In this document: in pieces, positions 23,813 through 31,859 of the stretch | How the letters are laid out: each line of letters begins with the position of its first letter | Numbering within the stretch: position 1 is the first letter of the stretch | Assembly: GCA_964439725.1 (NCBI GenBank) | Contig: CAYTPY010000016.1 | Location: forward strand, 1 to 34,648 | DNA: 34,648 nucleotides | Origin: Croceibacterium_A sp964439725 | GTDB lineage: Bacteria > Pseudomonadota > Alphaproteobacteria > Sphingomonadales > Sphingomonadaceae | Direction of reading: 5' to 3' | Program-made: the position numbers and the translations under genes | Notes under the pieces: model-generated | What the model was told of the DNA's origin: nothing | The model's database searches: none | What the model saw: only the letters and a program-made list of their open reading frames with translations

Positions 23813-25318
23813 TTACTTTCCGGCGATGGCCGTTTTCGAGACGGTAAGCTCGCAGATCATCCCCTCCGGCTCGAAGCGTCGCCGCCACGAGCCCCCGAGC
23901 TGGCCGGTGATGCTCATCTCCACGAGGCGTGAACCGAACCCGTCGGCGTGCGCCGGCCGCGGAGGTGGCCCTCCCCGCTCCACCCAGCGCAGCATCAGGG
24001 TGTCGCCCTGGTCGGCTATCGAAAGTTCCACCACCCCGTCTTCCGCCGACAGCGCGCCATACTTGGCGGAGTTGGTCGCCAGTTCGTGGAATACCAGGGC
24101 CAGCGGTGTCGCCGAGTGCGGCGCGACGATCAGATCGTCTCCGGTGACGAGGACGCGAGCCTGCTGATCGATGCCATAAGGGCTGAACAAGTCGCCGAGC
24201 ATGCCGTGCAGATGGCTGTGCCGCTGTCCGCTGGTCGCCCGCACGTAATCGTGGGCGCGGCCCAGCGCCTGGATCGTTCCGATCAACTCCTTGCCGAACT
24301 CCTCCCGGTCGGGCCGCTTGCGGGTCGAGAGAGAAATCAGGCCAGAGACCACCGCAAAGATGTTCTTGATTCGATGCGACAGTTCCTTGGCGAGCAGTTC
24401 GCGCGCTTCGGAAGCGGCATAGAGATCGTGAATATCGACAGCGGTGCCGAACCAGCGGACGATCTGCCCATCCGAATCGCGAACGGGCAGAGCGCGGCTG
24501 ATCAACCAGCGATATTCGCCGTCATGCCGGCGAAGGCGATGCTGGATCTCGTAAGGTTCGCCGGTCTCGAGCGACCGCTGCCACGCGGCCGTCGCCTTCT
24601 TCCAGTCTTCGGGATGGAAGGCGGCACCGGTCTTGTCGTCGGGGTCGCCGGTGAATTCGACCATCTGCTTGTTGAAGTATTCGAACTGGCCGTCTGCGGT
24701 GGCCGACCAGGCGATCGCCGGGATGGAATCGGCGAGGAGGTGCAAATAGGCGACTCGCTCCTCATGCTCGCGGCGCGCGGCGGTGCTGTGGCGGCGCGAG
24801 CGCAGCCGGCGCATGACCGCCTGGGCAAGCACCTCGAGACCTTCGCGCTGGAACGCTGTGAGGCCCTCTGGCCGGGGCACGGTATCGATCACGCAGAGGG
24901 TGCCGAGCGGCAGCTCTTCTTCCGACTTTAGCGGCTGGCCGGCGTAGAAGCGTATACCAGGACCCGAGACGACTAGCGGATTGCCGGCGAAGAGCGGGTC
25001 GAGCGTGGCATCACGCACTTCCATCAGCGATTCGTGCAGCATCGCATGAGTGCAAAACGAAATCTCGCGGGGGGTTTCGCTGGCTGTGAGCCCCTCGCTT
25101 GCAAGAAAACGCTGCCGCTCTTCTTCGACAAGACTGACCAGCGCAATCGGCGCGTCGCACAGCTTGGCGGCGAATCGGGCGATCGAGGAAAGCTCCTTGT
25201 CGCCCTGCAGCGAATCGAGCGCGTAGTCGCGGAGCACTCGGATACGCTCCGCCTCGCCGATAAAATCAGGCGCTGGAACCGGCCCGGCCGGCCGGAGTTC
25301 GGGGGTGACAACAGTCAT
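23813..25318 (-). CDS. GAF-PAS-HWE family sensor histidine kinase
   Basis: This is a 501-residue soluble histidine kinase with no membrane segment. A GAF domain covers about residues 35-170 (LCDAPIALVSLVEEERQRFL, EISFCTHAMLHESL, PLGTLCVID) and a PAS fold of the PAS_3 type about 190-305 (WSATADGQFEYFNKQMVEFT, FHPEDWKK). The HWE/HisKA_2 core follows, with the phospho-acceptor H315 in ELSHRIKNIFAVVSGLI, the N box FHELATNSAKYGAL, WVE in LMLRWVERGG and the G box GFGSRLVEM. LOV-type flavin motif GRNCRFLQ is absent. The ATG at 25318 has GAGAG 7 bases upstream. No response regulator is adjacent; HWE kinases often feed the alphaproteobacterial general stress response. It diverges from the isovaleryl-CoA dehydrogenase gene. 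Confidence 0.92.
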   Translation of the reverse strand: MTVVTPELRPAGPVPAPDFIGEAERIRVLRDYALDSLQGDKELSSIARFAAKLCDAPIALVSLVEEERQRFLASEGLTASETPREISFCTHAMLHESLMEVRDATLDPLFAGNPLVVSGPGIRFYAGQPLKSEEELPLGTLCVIDTVPRPEGLTAFQREGLEVLAQAVMRRLRSRRHSTAARREHEERVAYLHLLADSIPAIAWSATADGQFEYFNKQMVEFTGDPDDKTGAAFHPEDWKKATAAWQRSLETGEPYEIQHRLRRHDGEYRWLISRALPVRDSDGQIVRWFGTAVDIHDLYAASEARELLAKELSHRIKNIFAVVSGLISLSTRKRPDREEFGKELIGTIQALGRAHDYVRATSGQRHSHLHGMLGDLFSPYGIDQQARVLVTGDDLIVAPHSATPLALVFHELATNSAKYGALSAEDGVVELSIADQGDTLMLRWVERGGPPPRPAHADGFGSRLVEMSITGQLGGSWRRRFEPEGMICELTVSKTAIAGK

Positions 25319-25340
25319 TGCGCTCTCGCCGCGAGGGTAC

Positions 25341-25360
25341 TCCAATCCGGTCGGATTGGA
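25341..25360. promoter_or_regulatory. Perfect palindrome between divergent genes, candidate operator
   Basis: TCCAATCCG-GT-CGGATTGGA is a perfect inverted repeat with 9-base arms, 23 bases upstream of the kinase start and 86 bases upstream of the isovaleryl-CoA dehydrogenase start. Smaller inverted repeats follow: CGCAA-CCGGT-TTGCG (about 25385-25399) and GGCTT-GCT-AAGCC. It could bind a dimeric regulator of one or both genes. Confidence 0.5.
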
Positions 25361-25445
25361 TAGTCGGCGCGCGCCTAATTTCATACGCAACCGGTTTGCG
25401 CGCCACCTTAGGCTTGCTAAGCCAAGGCTGAAGAGGAGCCCGGAA

Positions 25446-26387
25446 ATGCGCGCCACGCCCGATTTCGATTTTGGACTGGGCGACAATGCGGCGATGATCC
25501 GCGATTCGGTGGGGCGGTTCGTCGACGAGGTGATCGCGCCGTTGGCCGAATCGGTCGACCGCGAGGACCGGTTCCCGCGCGACCTGTGGCCGCAAATGGG
25601 CGAACTCGGCCTGCACGGCATTACCGTGCCTGAGGCCGACGGTGGGTTGGAGCTGGGCTATCTCGAGCACGTGATCGCGATCGAGGAAGTGAGCCGGGCC
25701 AGCGCGTCGATCGGGCTCAGCTACGGGGCGCACTCCAACTTATGCATCAACCAGATCGCGCGCTGGGGCACTGATGAGCAGAAGGCGCGGTGTCTGCCGA
25801 AGCTGATAAGCGGCGAGCATGTCGGCGCCCTGGCGATGAGCGAGGCGGGTGCAGGATCGGACGTCGTGTCGATGAAGCTGAAGGCGGACGCTACCGACGG
25901 CGGCTTCGTGCTCAACGGCAGCAAGTTCTGGATTACCAACGGGCACGAAGCCGAAGTGCTGGTGGTCTATGCCAAGACCGATNNNNNNNNNNNNNNNNNN
26001 NNNNNNNNNNNNNNNNNNNNNNNNNNNNNNNNNNNNNNNNNNNNNNNNNNNNNNNNNNNNNNNNNNNNNNNNNNNNNNNNNNTGATCCAGGCCAAGGTCG
26101 CCGACATGTACGTCGCGCTGCAGTCGGCGCGCGCTTATACTTATGCGGTGGCGAAAGCCTGCGACAGGGGCGAGACGACACGGCACGACGCCGCGGGCGC
26201 GATCCTTCTGGCGAGCGAGAATGCGTTTCGCGTTGCAGGCGAGGCGGTCCAGGCGCTCGGGGGCGCGGGCTACACCACCGACTGGCCGGTCGAACGGTAC
26301 TTGCGCGACGCCAAGCTGCTGGACATCGGCGCCGGAACCAACGAAATCAGGCGCATGCTGATCGGCCGCGAGCTGATCGGCGCATAA
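25446..26387 (+). CDS. liuA: Isovaleryl-CoA dehydrogenase, interrupted by an assembly gap
   Basis: This is an acyl-CoA dehydrogenase of the isovaleryl type, which oxidises isovaleryl-CoA to 3-methylcrotonyl-CoA in leucine breakdown and passes electrons to ETF. Visible are 179 residues before the N run (ALAMSEAGAGSDVVSMKL, FWITNGHEAEVLVVYAKTD) and about 100 after it (IQAKVADMYVALQSARAYTY, LGGAGYTTDWPVERYLRDAK, IGAGTNEIRRMLIGREL). Compared with my memory of the human enzyme, about 108 residues are missing, including the segment with the catalytic glutamate. The ATG at 25446 has AGGAG 8 bases upstream. It is the first gene of the plus-strand operon reaching to 31747. Confidence 0.93.
   Translation: MRATPDFDFGLGDNAAMIRDSVGRFVDEVIAPLAESVDREDRFPRDLWPQMGELGLHGITVPEADGGLELGYLEHVIAIEEVSRASASIGLSYGAHSNLCINQIARWGTDEQKARCLPKLISGEHVGALAMSEAGAGSDVVSMKLKADATDGGFVLNGSKFWITNGHEAEVLVVYAKTDXXXXXXXXXXXXXXXXXXXXXXXXXXXXXXXXXXIQAKVADMYVALQSARAYTYAVAKACDRGETTRHDAAGAILLASENAFRVAGEAVQALGGAGYTTDWPVERYLRDAKLLDIGAGTNEIRRMLIGRELIGA
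25983..26082. other. Assembly gap of 100 N inside liuA
   Basis: This is exactly 100 N. The flanking frames agree, but the protein lacks about 108 family-conserved residues, so the true gap should be near 325 bases rather than 100. Confidence 0.97.
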
Positions 26388-26404
26388 GGACTTGGGAGGG
26401 TCGA

Positions 26405-27415
26405 TTGCTGAAGAAAATCCTGGCTTGCGCCGCCGCGCTGGCCGCCATCGCCGCCGTTCCCGCCACGGCGCAGGAGCAGGCCCGGCTCAATTGGGTCGAG
26501 GTCCATAGCCCGCACATCGAAGGCAATCTCGAAGGCAACAGCGCCGAGCGCAAAGTGCTGGTGGTGACGCCTCCGGGGTACGACCAGAACTCGGGCAAGC
26601 GCTATCCGGTGGTCTATTACCTCCACGGCTATTGGGCGCCGGTCGAAGCGCAGCAGGAGGGCTTCAAGCTGCATGAGGCGGTGCAGGCCGCGGCCGAGGC
26701 GGGCAATGACGTGATCATGGTCATGCCCGACGGCTTCTCGAAGCTGCGCGGGGGCTTCTATTCGAGCTCCCCGACCGTGGGCGATTACGAGCGCTTCGTC
26801 GCCGACGATCTCGTCGATTGGGTCGACTCCAACTACCGCACCATTCCCGAGCGCGCCTCGCGCGGCCTCGCCGGCCATTCGATGGGCGGCTACGGCACGA
26901 TCCGCATCGCAATGAAGCACCCGGAGACCTTCTCCAGCATCTACATGATGAGCGCCTGCTGCCTCGATCCGATGCCGATCACGGCGGAGCAGGCCCGGCA
27001 AGTCGAAGCGATGACGCCGGAGCAGGTGGCGGCTGCCCAGTTCGGCGAGCTGGCCGCCGTCTCGACCCTCGCGACGTGGTCGCCCGATCCGACCGACGAT
27101 GGCTTCCTGAAGGTCTATACCGGGCTCAAGGAGGACGGCACGCTCGACCCGCTGGTCAACTACCGCCTCGCCGCGAACTCGCCGCTGGTGCTGCTGCCGC
27201 AGTACTTGTCCGCGCTCAATTCGCTCGAAGCTTTCGCGATGGACATCGGCGACAAGGACTTCCTGCTCGAAGGCAATCGCCTGTTCCGCGAAGAGCTCGA
27301 CAAGTTCGGCGTGAAGTATGAGTTCGAGCTCTACGAAGGCGACCACGGCAATCGCATTGCCGAACGCATCCGCACCGAAGTCCTCCCGTTCTTCGGCGAG
27401 CACCTCGATCGGTGA
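26405..27415 (+). CDS. Exported alpha/beta hydrolase (esterase D/FrmB-like)
   Basis: This is a 336-residue esterase of the COG0627 type with an N-terminal signal peptide (KKILACAAALAAIAAVPATA, cleavage near ATA-Q), so it probably acts in the periplasm. The core shows RYPVVYYLHGYW, the nucleophile S159 in GLAGHSMGGYGTIRIAM, an aspartate in MDIGDKDFLLEGN and the histidine in YEGDHGNRIAERI. A vicinal Cys pair occurs in YMMSACCLDP. The start is TTG at 26405 with GGGAGGG just upstream; no better start exists before the signal peptide. It lies 17 bases after liuA and is followed by a paralogue. The substrate is unknown; short-chain esters are typical for the family. Confidence 0.88.
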   Translation: MLKKILACAAALAAIAAVPATAQEQARLNWVEVHSPHIEGNLEGNSAERKVLVVTPPGYDQNSGKRYPVVYYLHGYWAPVEAQQEGFKLHEAVQAAAEAGNDVIMVMPDGFSKLRGGFYSSSPTVGDYERFVADDLVDWVDSNYRTIPERASRGLAGHSMGGYGTIRIAMKHPETFSSIYMMSACCLDPMPITAEQARQVEAMTPEQVAAAQFGELAAVSTLATWSPDPTDDGFLKVYTGLKEDGTLDPLVNYRLAANSPLVLLPQYLSALNSLEAFAMDIGDKDFLLEGNRLFREELDKFGVKYEFELYEGDHGNRIAERIRTEVLPFFGEHLDR

Positions 27416-27501
27416 GCGCGTCGCTGCGCCGGATTAGTTGTTGCAACAAACTATCCGCTGGGGCAGCCGGAGCGTTGAAGGGGACTTTTGGAGGGTATGC
27501 A

Positions 27502-28542
27502 ATGAAACTGACGAAATGGGTGGCCGCAGCGGTTGCTCCGCTGACGCTGCTTGCCGCCGGGCCGGCGAGCGCGCAGCTCATCACCGCGCCCGCGCCGACG
27601 GTGCCGGCCGGGATCACGGTCGAAGCGGTGCAGGTTCCGGGGCCATCGCTCGAAGGCAACCTCGAAGGCAATGCCACCACGCGCGAGGCGATGGTCGTGC
27701 TGCCGCCGAGCTACGCCAGCAATCCGAACAAGCGCTACCCGGTGGTTTATTACCTGCACGGGTTCTCGATCGACGGGCGGAATTTCTACAACTTCATGCG
27801 CGTGCCCGAAGCGGTCGCCAACAACGCCGCCAAGGGTAACGAGTTCATCGTCGTGGTCCCTGACACGCTCACCAAGATGGGCGGCAGCATGTATTCGAAC
27901 TCGGTGACGACCGGTGACTTCCAGAGCTTCATCGCCAAGGATCTCGTTGCCTTCATCGACAACAAATACCGCACGCTGGCGAGCCGCGAGAGCCGCGGCC
28001 TCGTCGGCCATTCGATGGGCGGATACGGCACCTGGCGTATCGCGATGCGCTTTCCGGAAGTCTATTCGGCGATTTGGGCGCAGAGCGCCTGCTGCATCAG
28101 CCCGCGTAGCGAGACCGTAGAATCGGCGCAGGCGATGGCCGACGTGCCTTATGCCGGCGTCGACGAGGCCGGCTTCGGCATGCGCGCCGGGCTCGCCTCG
28201 ATGGTCGCGTGGTCGCCGAACCCGCAGAACCCGCCGTACTACGCCGACTTCCCGATCAAGGACGGCAAGGTCGACGAGTTCGTGATCTCGCAATGGGCGG
28301 CGAACTCGCCGCTGGCGCTCGTCGCCAGCCACACCGATGCGCTGAAGAGCTTCAAGGCCATCGGCGCCGACGTCGGCGACAAGGATGGCCTCGTGAGCGA
28401 CGACACGCTGATGCATGAAGAGTTGACCAAGTTCGGCATCGCGCACGACTGGGCGATCTACGACGGCGACCACGTGAACCGCATCGCCCAGCGCTTCGAC
28501 GAAATCTCGCTGCCGTTCTTCGGGAAGCATCTGGTCAAATGA
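27502..28542 (+). CDS. Exported alpha/beta hydrolase, tandem paralogue
   Basis: This is a 346-residue esterase paralogous to the gene before it. It has a signal peptide (MKLTKWVAAAVAPLTLLAAG, then PASA-Q), the shared SLEGNLEGNATTREAMVV and KRYPVVYYLHGFS, the nucleophile in GLVGHSMGGYGTWRIAM, QSACC, AANSPLAL, GADVGDKDGLVSDD and IYDGDHVNRIAQRF. The ATG at 27502 has GGAGGG 7 bases upstream. The 86 bases before it contain nothing obvious. Its TGA overlaps the ATG of the AbgT gene (ATGA). The two copies clearly arose by duplication but differ in the lid region and around 28090-28200, which suggests separate substrates. Confidence 0.9.
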   Translation: MKLTKWVAAAVAPLTLLAAGPASAQLITAPAPTVPAGITVEAVQVPGPSLEGNLEGNATTREAMVVLPPSYASNPNKRYPVVYYLHGFSIDGRNFYNFMRVPEAVANNAAKGNEFIVVVPDTLTKMGGSMYSNSVTTGDFQSFIAKDLVAFIDNKYRTLASRESRGLVGHSMGGYGTWRIAMRFPEVYSAIWAQSACCISPRSETVESAQAMADVPYAGVDEAGFGMRAGLASMVAWSPNPQNPPYYADFPIKDGKVDEFVISQWAANSPLALVASHTDALKSFKAIGADVGDKDGLVSDDTLMHEELTKFGIAHDWAIYDGDHVNRIAQRFDEISLPFFGKHLVK

Positions 28543-30149
28543 GCGAAGCTGGCGGCGCGGTGACGGACGACACGCTCTCGCGCCGCCAGCGCGGTTTCCT
28601 GGGGTTCGTCGAGCGGGTCGGCAACCTGCTGCCCGAACCGACGATGATCTTCGTCTACCTGATCGTCGCGCTGATGGTGCTTTCGACCATCGGCGCGGCG
28701 CTCGGCTGGTCGGCGACGCTGCCGTTCTCCGGCGACACTCCGCCAAGCGGAGCGACGCTGGATGACGGCGTCATCACTTATACCGCGACCAGCCTGTTCT
28801 CGGCCGAGAACATCAGCCTGCTGCTCGCGGAAATGCCGCGGACGATGGCCGGCTTCGCGCCGCTCGGGCTGATCCTGGTCATCATGCTCGGCGCCGCGGT
28901 GGCCGAGCGCTCGGGGCTGTTCTCGGCGCTGATCCGCGCCTCCCTGCGCAACGCGCCGCGTTCGATCCTGACGCCGATCGTCGCGCTGGTAGGCATGGTC
29001 TCGCATCATGCCTCGGATGCGGCTTACGTCGTCTATATCCCGCTCGCCGCGATCATCTACGCCGCTGCCGGACGGCACCCGCTGACCGGGCTTGCCGCGG
29101 CTTTCGCGGCCGTCTCCGGCGGCTATGCCGGCAACATCACGCCCGGACAGATCGACGTGCTGCTGTTCGGCTTCACCCAGGAAGCGGCGCGCATCGTCGA
29201 GCCTGGCTGGCTGATGAACCCGGCGGGCAACTGGTGGTTCATCCTGACGATCGTGATCCTCTACACGCCCGCGATCTGGTTCATCACCGACAAGGTGATC
29301 GAGCCGCGCCTCGGTGCCTGGAACGGCGAGGTGGACGAAGAGACCAGGGCGGAACTCGCCCGCTCCGCGCTGGAGCCGGGTGAGCGCAAGGGGCTGCGGC
29401 GCGCGGGCTTGGCCCTGCTGGCGATCATCGGGCTCTATGTCGCGCTTTCGACGATCCCCGGATACACGCCGCTGATCAACCAGGAGGCGGAAGGCACCGC
29501 TCGCCTGCAGCCGCTCTATGCGGCCTTGATAGCCGGGTTCTTCCTACTCTTCGTCAGCGCCGGCATCGCCTACGGCAGCGCGGCGGGCACGGTGAAGAGC
29601 TACAAGGACGTAACGGATATGATGCAGGAGGGGATCCGCACGATCGCCCCCTATATCGTGTTCGTGTTCTTCGCCGCGCACTTTGTGGCGATGTTCAACT
29701 GGAGCCGGATCGGCCCGATCATTGCCATCAACGGTGCCGAGGCGCTCGCGGCACTGGCGCTGCCGGCGCCGCTCCTATTGGTTAGCGTGCAGCTACTGGG
29801 CTCGTTCCTCGATCTGTTCATCGGCTCGGCCAGCGCGAAGTGGAGCGCGCTCGCTCCCGTGGTTGTGCCGATGTTCATGCTGCTCGGGATCAGTCCGGAA
29901 ATGACCACGGCGGCGTATCGCATGGGAGACAGCTACACCAATATCATGACCCCGCTGATGAGCTACTTCCCGCTGATCCTCGCTTTCGCGCGGCGCTGGG
30001 ACAAGAGCTTCGGGGTCGGCTCGCTCTTGGCGCTGATGTTGCCTTTTGCGCTGACTTTCATGGCGATTGGGGTGTGCATGGTGGTCGGCTGGGTAGCGTT
30101 CGATCTGCCGCTTGGCCCGGGCGCTGGCGTGTTCTACCAGCAGCCATGA
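28539..30149 (+). CDS. AbgT family transporter
   Basis: This is a 536-residue inner-membrane protein of the AbgT family, named for p-aminobenzoyl-glutamate uptake in E. coli; relatives such as MtrF and YdaH have been reported to export sulfonamides or folate metabolites. It begins with RQRGFLGFVERVGNLLPEPT followed by MIFVYLIVALMVLS, and has the conserved SHHASDAAYVVYIPLAA, GNITPGQIDVLLFGF, IRTIAPYIVFVFFAAHFVAM, LDLFIGSASAKWSALAPVVV and GDSYTNIMTPLMSYFPLIL. These match the hairpin and transport-core regions of the family. It is coupled by ATGA to the esterase before and to the carboxylase after it. The transported compound is unknown. Confidence 0.92.
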   Translation: MSEAGGAVTDDTLSRRQRGFLGFVERVGNLLPEPTMIFVYLIVALMVLSTIGAALGWSATLPFSGDTPPSGATLDDGVITYTATSLFSAENISLLLAEMPRTMAGFAPLGLILVIMLGAAVAERSGLFSALIRASLRNAPRSILTPIVALVGMVSHHASDAAYVVYIPLAAIIYAAAGRHPLTGLAAAFAAVSGGYAGNITPGQIDVLLFGFTQEAARIVEPGWLMNPAGNWWFILTIVILYTPAIWFITDKVIEPRLGAWNGEVDEETRAELARSALEPGERKGLRRAGLALLAIIGLYVALSTIPGYTPLINQEAEGTARLQPLYAALIAGFFLLFVSAGIAYGSAAGTVKSYKDVTDMMQEGIRTIAPYIVFVFFAAHFVAMFNWSRIGPIIAINGAEALAALALPAPLLLVSVQLLGSFLDLFIGSASAKWSALAPVVVPMFMLLGISPEMTTAAYRMGDSYTNIMTPLMSYFPLILAFARRWDKSFGVGSLLALMLPFALTFMAIGVCMVVGWVAFDLPLGPGAGVFYQQP

Positions 30150-31747
30150 ACGCGCCGGTCCTCTCCAGCTCGCTCGACCAGGAGAGCGCCGAAGCCAAAG
30201 CGCGGGCGACGCACAACCGGGCGCTGGCGCAGGAACTGCGCGAAAAAGTAGCACAGGCGGCACAGGGCGGTTCTGAGGCGACCCGCCAGCGGCACACCGC
30301 GCGTGGCAAGCTGCTACCGAGGGAGAGGGTCGAGCGGCTGCTCGATCCCGGCTCACCGCTCCTCGAGGTCGGGCAACTGGCAGCGAACGGGCTCTATGAT
30401 GACGCGGTGCCTGGAGCGGGGCTCATCGCCGGCATCGGCCGCGTGTCGGGGCGCCAATGCATGATCGTCGCCAACGACGCCACGGTGAAGGGCGGGACTT
30501 ACTTCCCGCTGACGGTGAAGAAGCACCTGCGCGCGCAGGAGATCGCACAGCAGAACCGGTTGCCGTGCCTCTACCTGGTCGACAGCGGCGGGGCCAATCT
30601 GCCGCACCAGGCCGAGGTCTTTCCCGACCGCGACCACTTCGGGCGCATCTTCTACAACCAGGCGCAGATGAGCAGCCTCGGCATTCCGCAGATCGCTTGC
30701 GTGATGGGTAGCTGCACGGCCGGCGGGGCCTACGTTCCGGCGATGAGCGACGAGAGCGTGATCGTCCGCGACCAAGGGACGATCTTCCTCGCCGGCCCGC
30801 CCTTAGTCAAAGCCGCGACGGGCGAGGAAATCAGCGCCGAAGACCTCGGCGGCGGCGAGTTGCACGGGAAAAAGTCGGGCGTGGTCGATCACCTGGCGGA
30901 GAACGACGCACATGCGCTGACCATCCTGCGCGATATCGTCAGCCACCTGGGACAATCCACCAAAGCTCAAGCTAACTTGAGGGAGCCGCGCCCACCCCGT
31001 TTCCCGGCCGAAGACCTCTACGCCGTCATCCCCGAAGATGTGCGCGCGCCGTATGATGTGCACGAGGTGCTTGCGCGGATTGTGGACGGCAGCGAGTTCC
31101 ACGAATTCAAGGCGCTCTACGGCTCAACGCTGGTCTGCGGCTTTGCACATATTTGGGGCCAGCCGGTCGCGATCCTCGCTAATAACGGCGTTCTCTTCTC
31201 CGAAAGCGCGCTGAAAGGCGCGCACTTCATCGAACTTGCCTGCCAACGCGGGATACCCCTGCTGTTTCTGCAGAACATCAGCGGCTTCATGGTCGGGGGG
31301 AAGTACGAGGCCGAGGGCATCGCCAAGCACGGCGCCAAGCTGGTGACGGCGGTGGCTACTGCGCAAGTGCCGAAGATCACGGTGGTCATCGGCGGCAGCT
31401 TCGGCGCCGGCAACTACGGGATGTGCGGACGCGCCTATTCCCCGCGCTTCCTGTTTACCTGGCCCAACGCGCGGATTTCGGTGATGGGCGGGGAGCAGGC
31501 TGCGAGCGTGCTCGCGACGGTTCATCGCGATACGGAGACGTGGACACCGGAAGAAGCCGAAGCCTTCAAGGCGCCGATCCGCGAGAAGTATGAGGCTGAA
31601 GGAAACCCTTACTACGCCACCGCACGGCTGTGGGACGACGGCATAATCGATCCGGTTCAGACGCGTGATGTGCTGGGGCTGGCGCTGGCGGCGTGTCTTG
31701 AGGCGCCGATCCCGGAGGCGCCGAAGTTCGGGGTGTTTCGGATGTGA
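30146..31747 (+). CDS. liuB: Methylcrotonyl-CoA carboxylase, carboxyltransferase (beta) subunit
   Basis: This is a 533-residue biotin-dependent carboxyltransferase. Diagnostic blocks are YLVDSGGANLPHQAEVFPDR, MGSCTAGGAYVPAMSDE, the N-terminal oxyanion site region FLAGPPLVKAATGEEISAED, LQNISGFMVGGKYEAEGIAK, and IGGSFGAGNYGMCGRAYSPR with ARISVMGGEQAASVLATV. These favour methylcrotonyl-CoA over propionyl-CoA carboxylase. It transfers CO2 from carboxybiotin to 3-methylcrotonyl-CoA, the step after isovaleryl-CoA dehydrogenase in leucine breakdown. The ATG at 30146 overlaps the AbgT stop (ATGA). The biotin-carrying alpha subunit, the hydratase and HMG-CoA lyase are not in this window; the gene ends the visible operon. 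Confidence 0.95.
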   Translation: MNAPVLSSSLDQESAEAKARATHNRALAQELREKVAQAAQGGSEATRQRHTARGKLLPRERVERLLDPGSPLLEVGQLAANGLYDDAVPGAGLIAGIGRVSGRQCMIVANDATVKGGTYFPLTVKKHLRAQEIAQQNRLPCLYLVDSGGANLPHQAEVFPDRDHFGRIFYNQAQMSSLGIPQIACVMGSCTAGGAYVPAMSDESVIVRDQGTIFLAGPPLVKAATGEEISAEDLGGGELHGKKSGVVDHLAENDAHALTILRDIVSHLGQSTKAQANLREPRPPRFPAEDLYAVIPEDVRAPYDVHEVLARIVDGSEFHEFKALYGSTLVCGFAHIWGQPVAILANNGVLFSESALKGAHFIELACQRGIPLLFLQNISGFMVGGKYEAEGIAKHGAKLVTAVATAQVPKITVVIGGSFGAGNYGMCGRAYSPRFLFTWPNARISVMGGEQAASVLATVHRDTETWTPEEAEAFKAPIREKYEAEGNPYYATARLWDDGIIDPVQTRDVLGLALAACLEAPIPEAPKFGVFRM

Positions 31748-31752
31748 GCTAA

Positions 31753-31798
31753 GGCGTTCCTTCCGGCTTCTCCGCATGAAGCGGCGGTGCGGAACGCC
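31753..31798 (+). terminator. Long imperfect hairpin after liuB
   Basis: GGCGTTCC (31753-31760) pairs with GGAACGCC (31791-31798); inside, CCGGCTTC and GAAGCGG extend the stem with small bulges around the loop TCCGCAT. It begins five bases after the liuB stop. There is no T run, so it may be a processing or stability element, or a Rho-assisted terminator. A second small hairpin, CCCGTT/AACGGG at 31810-31833, precedes the next gene. Confidence 0.45.
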
Positions 31799-31859
31799 GA
31801 TGGCGGTTGCCCGTTAGCTTCCTCGACAACGGGAGGACTCGAGTTCGGGAGAGCTTCCG

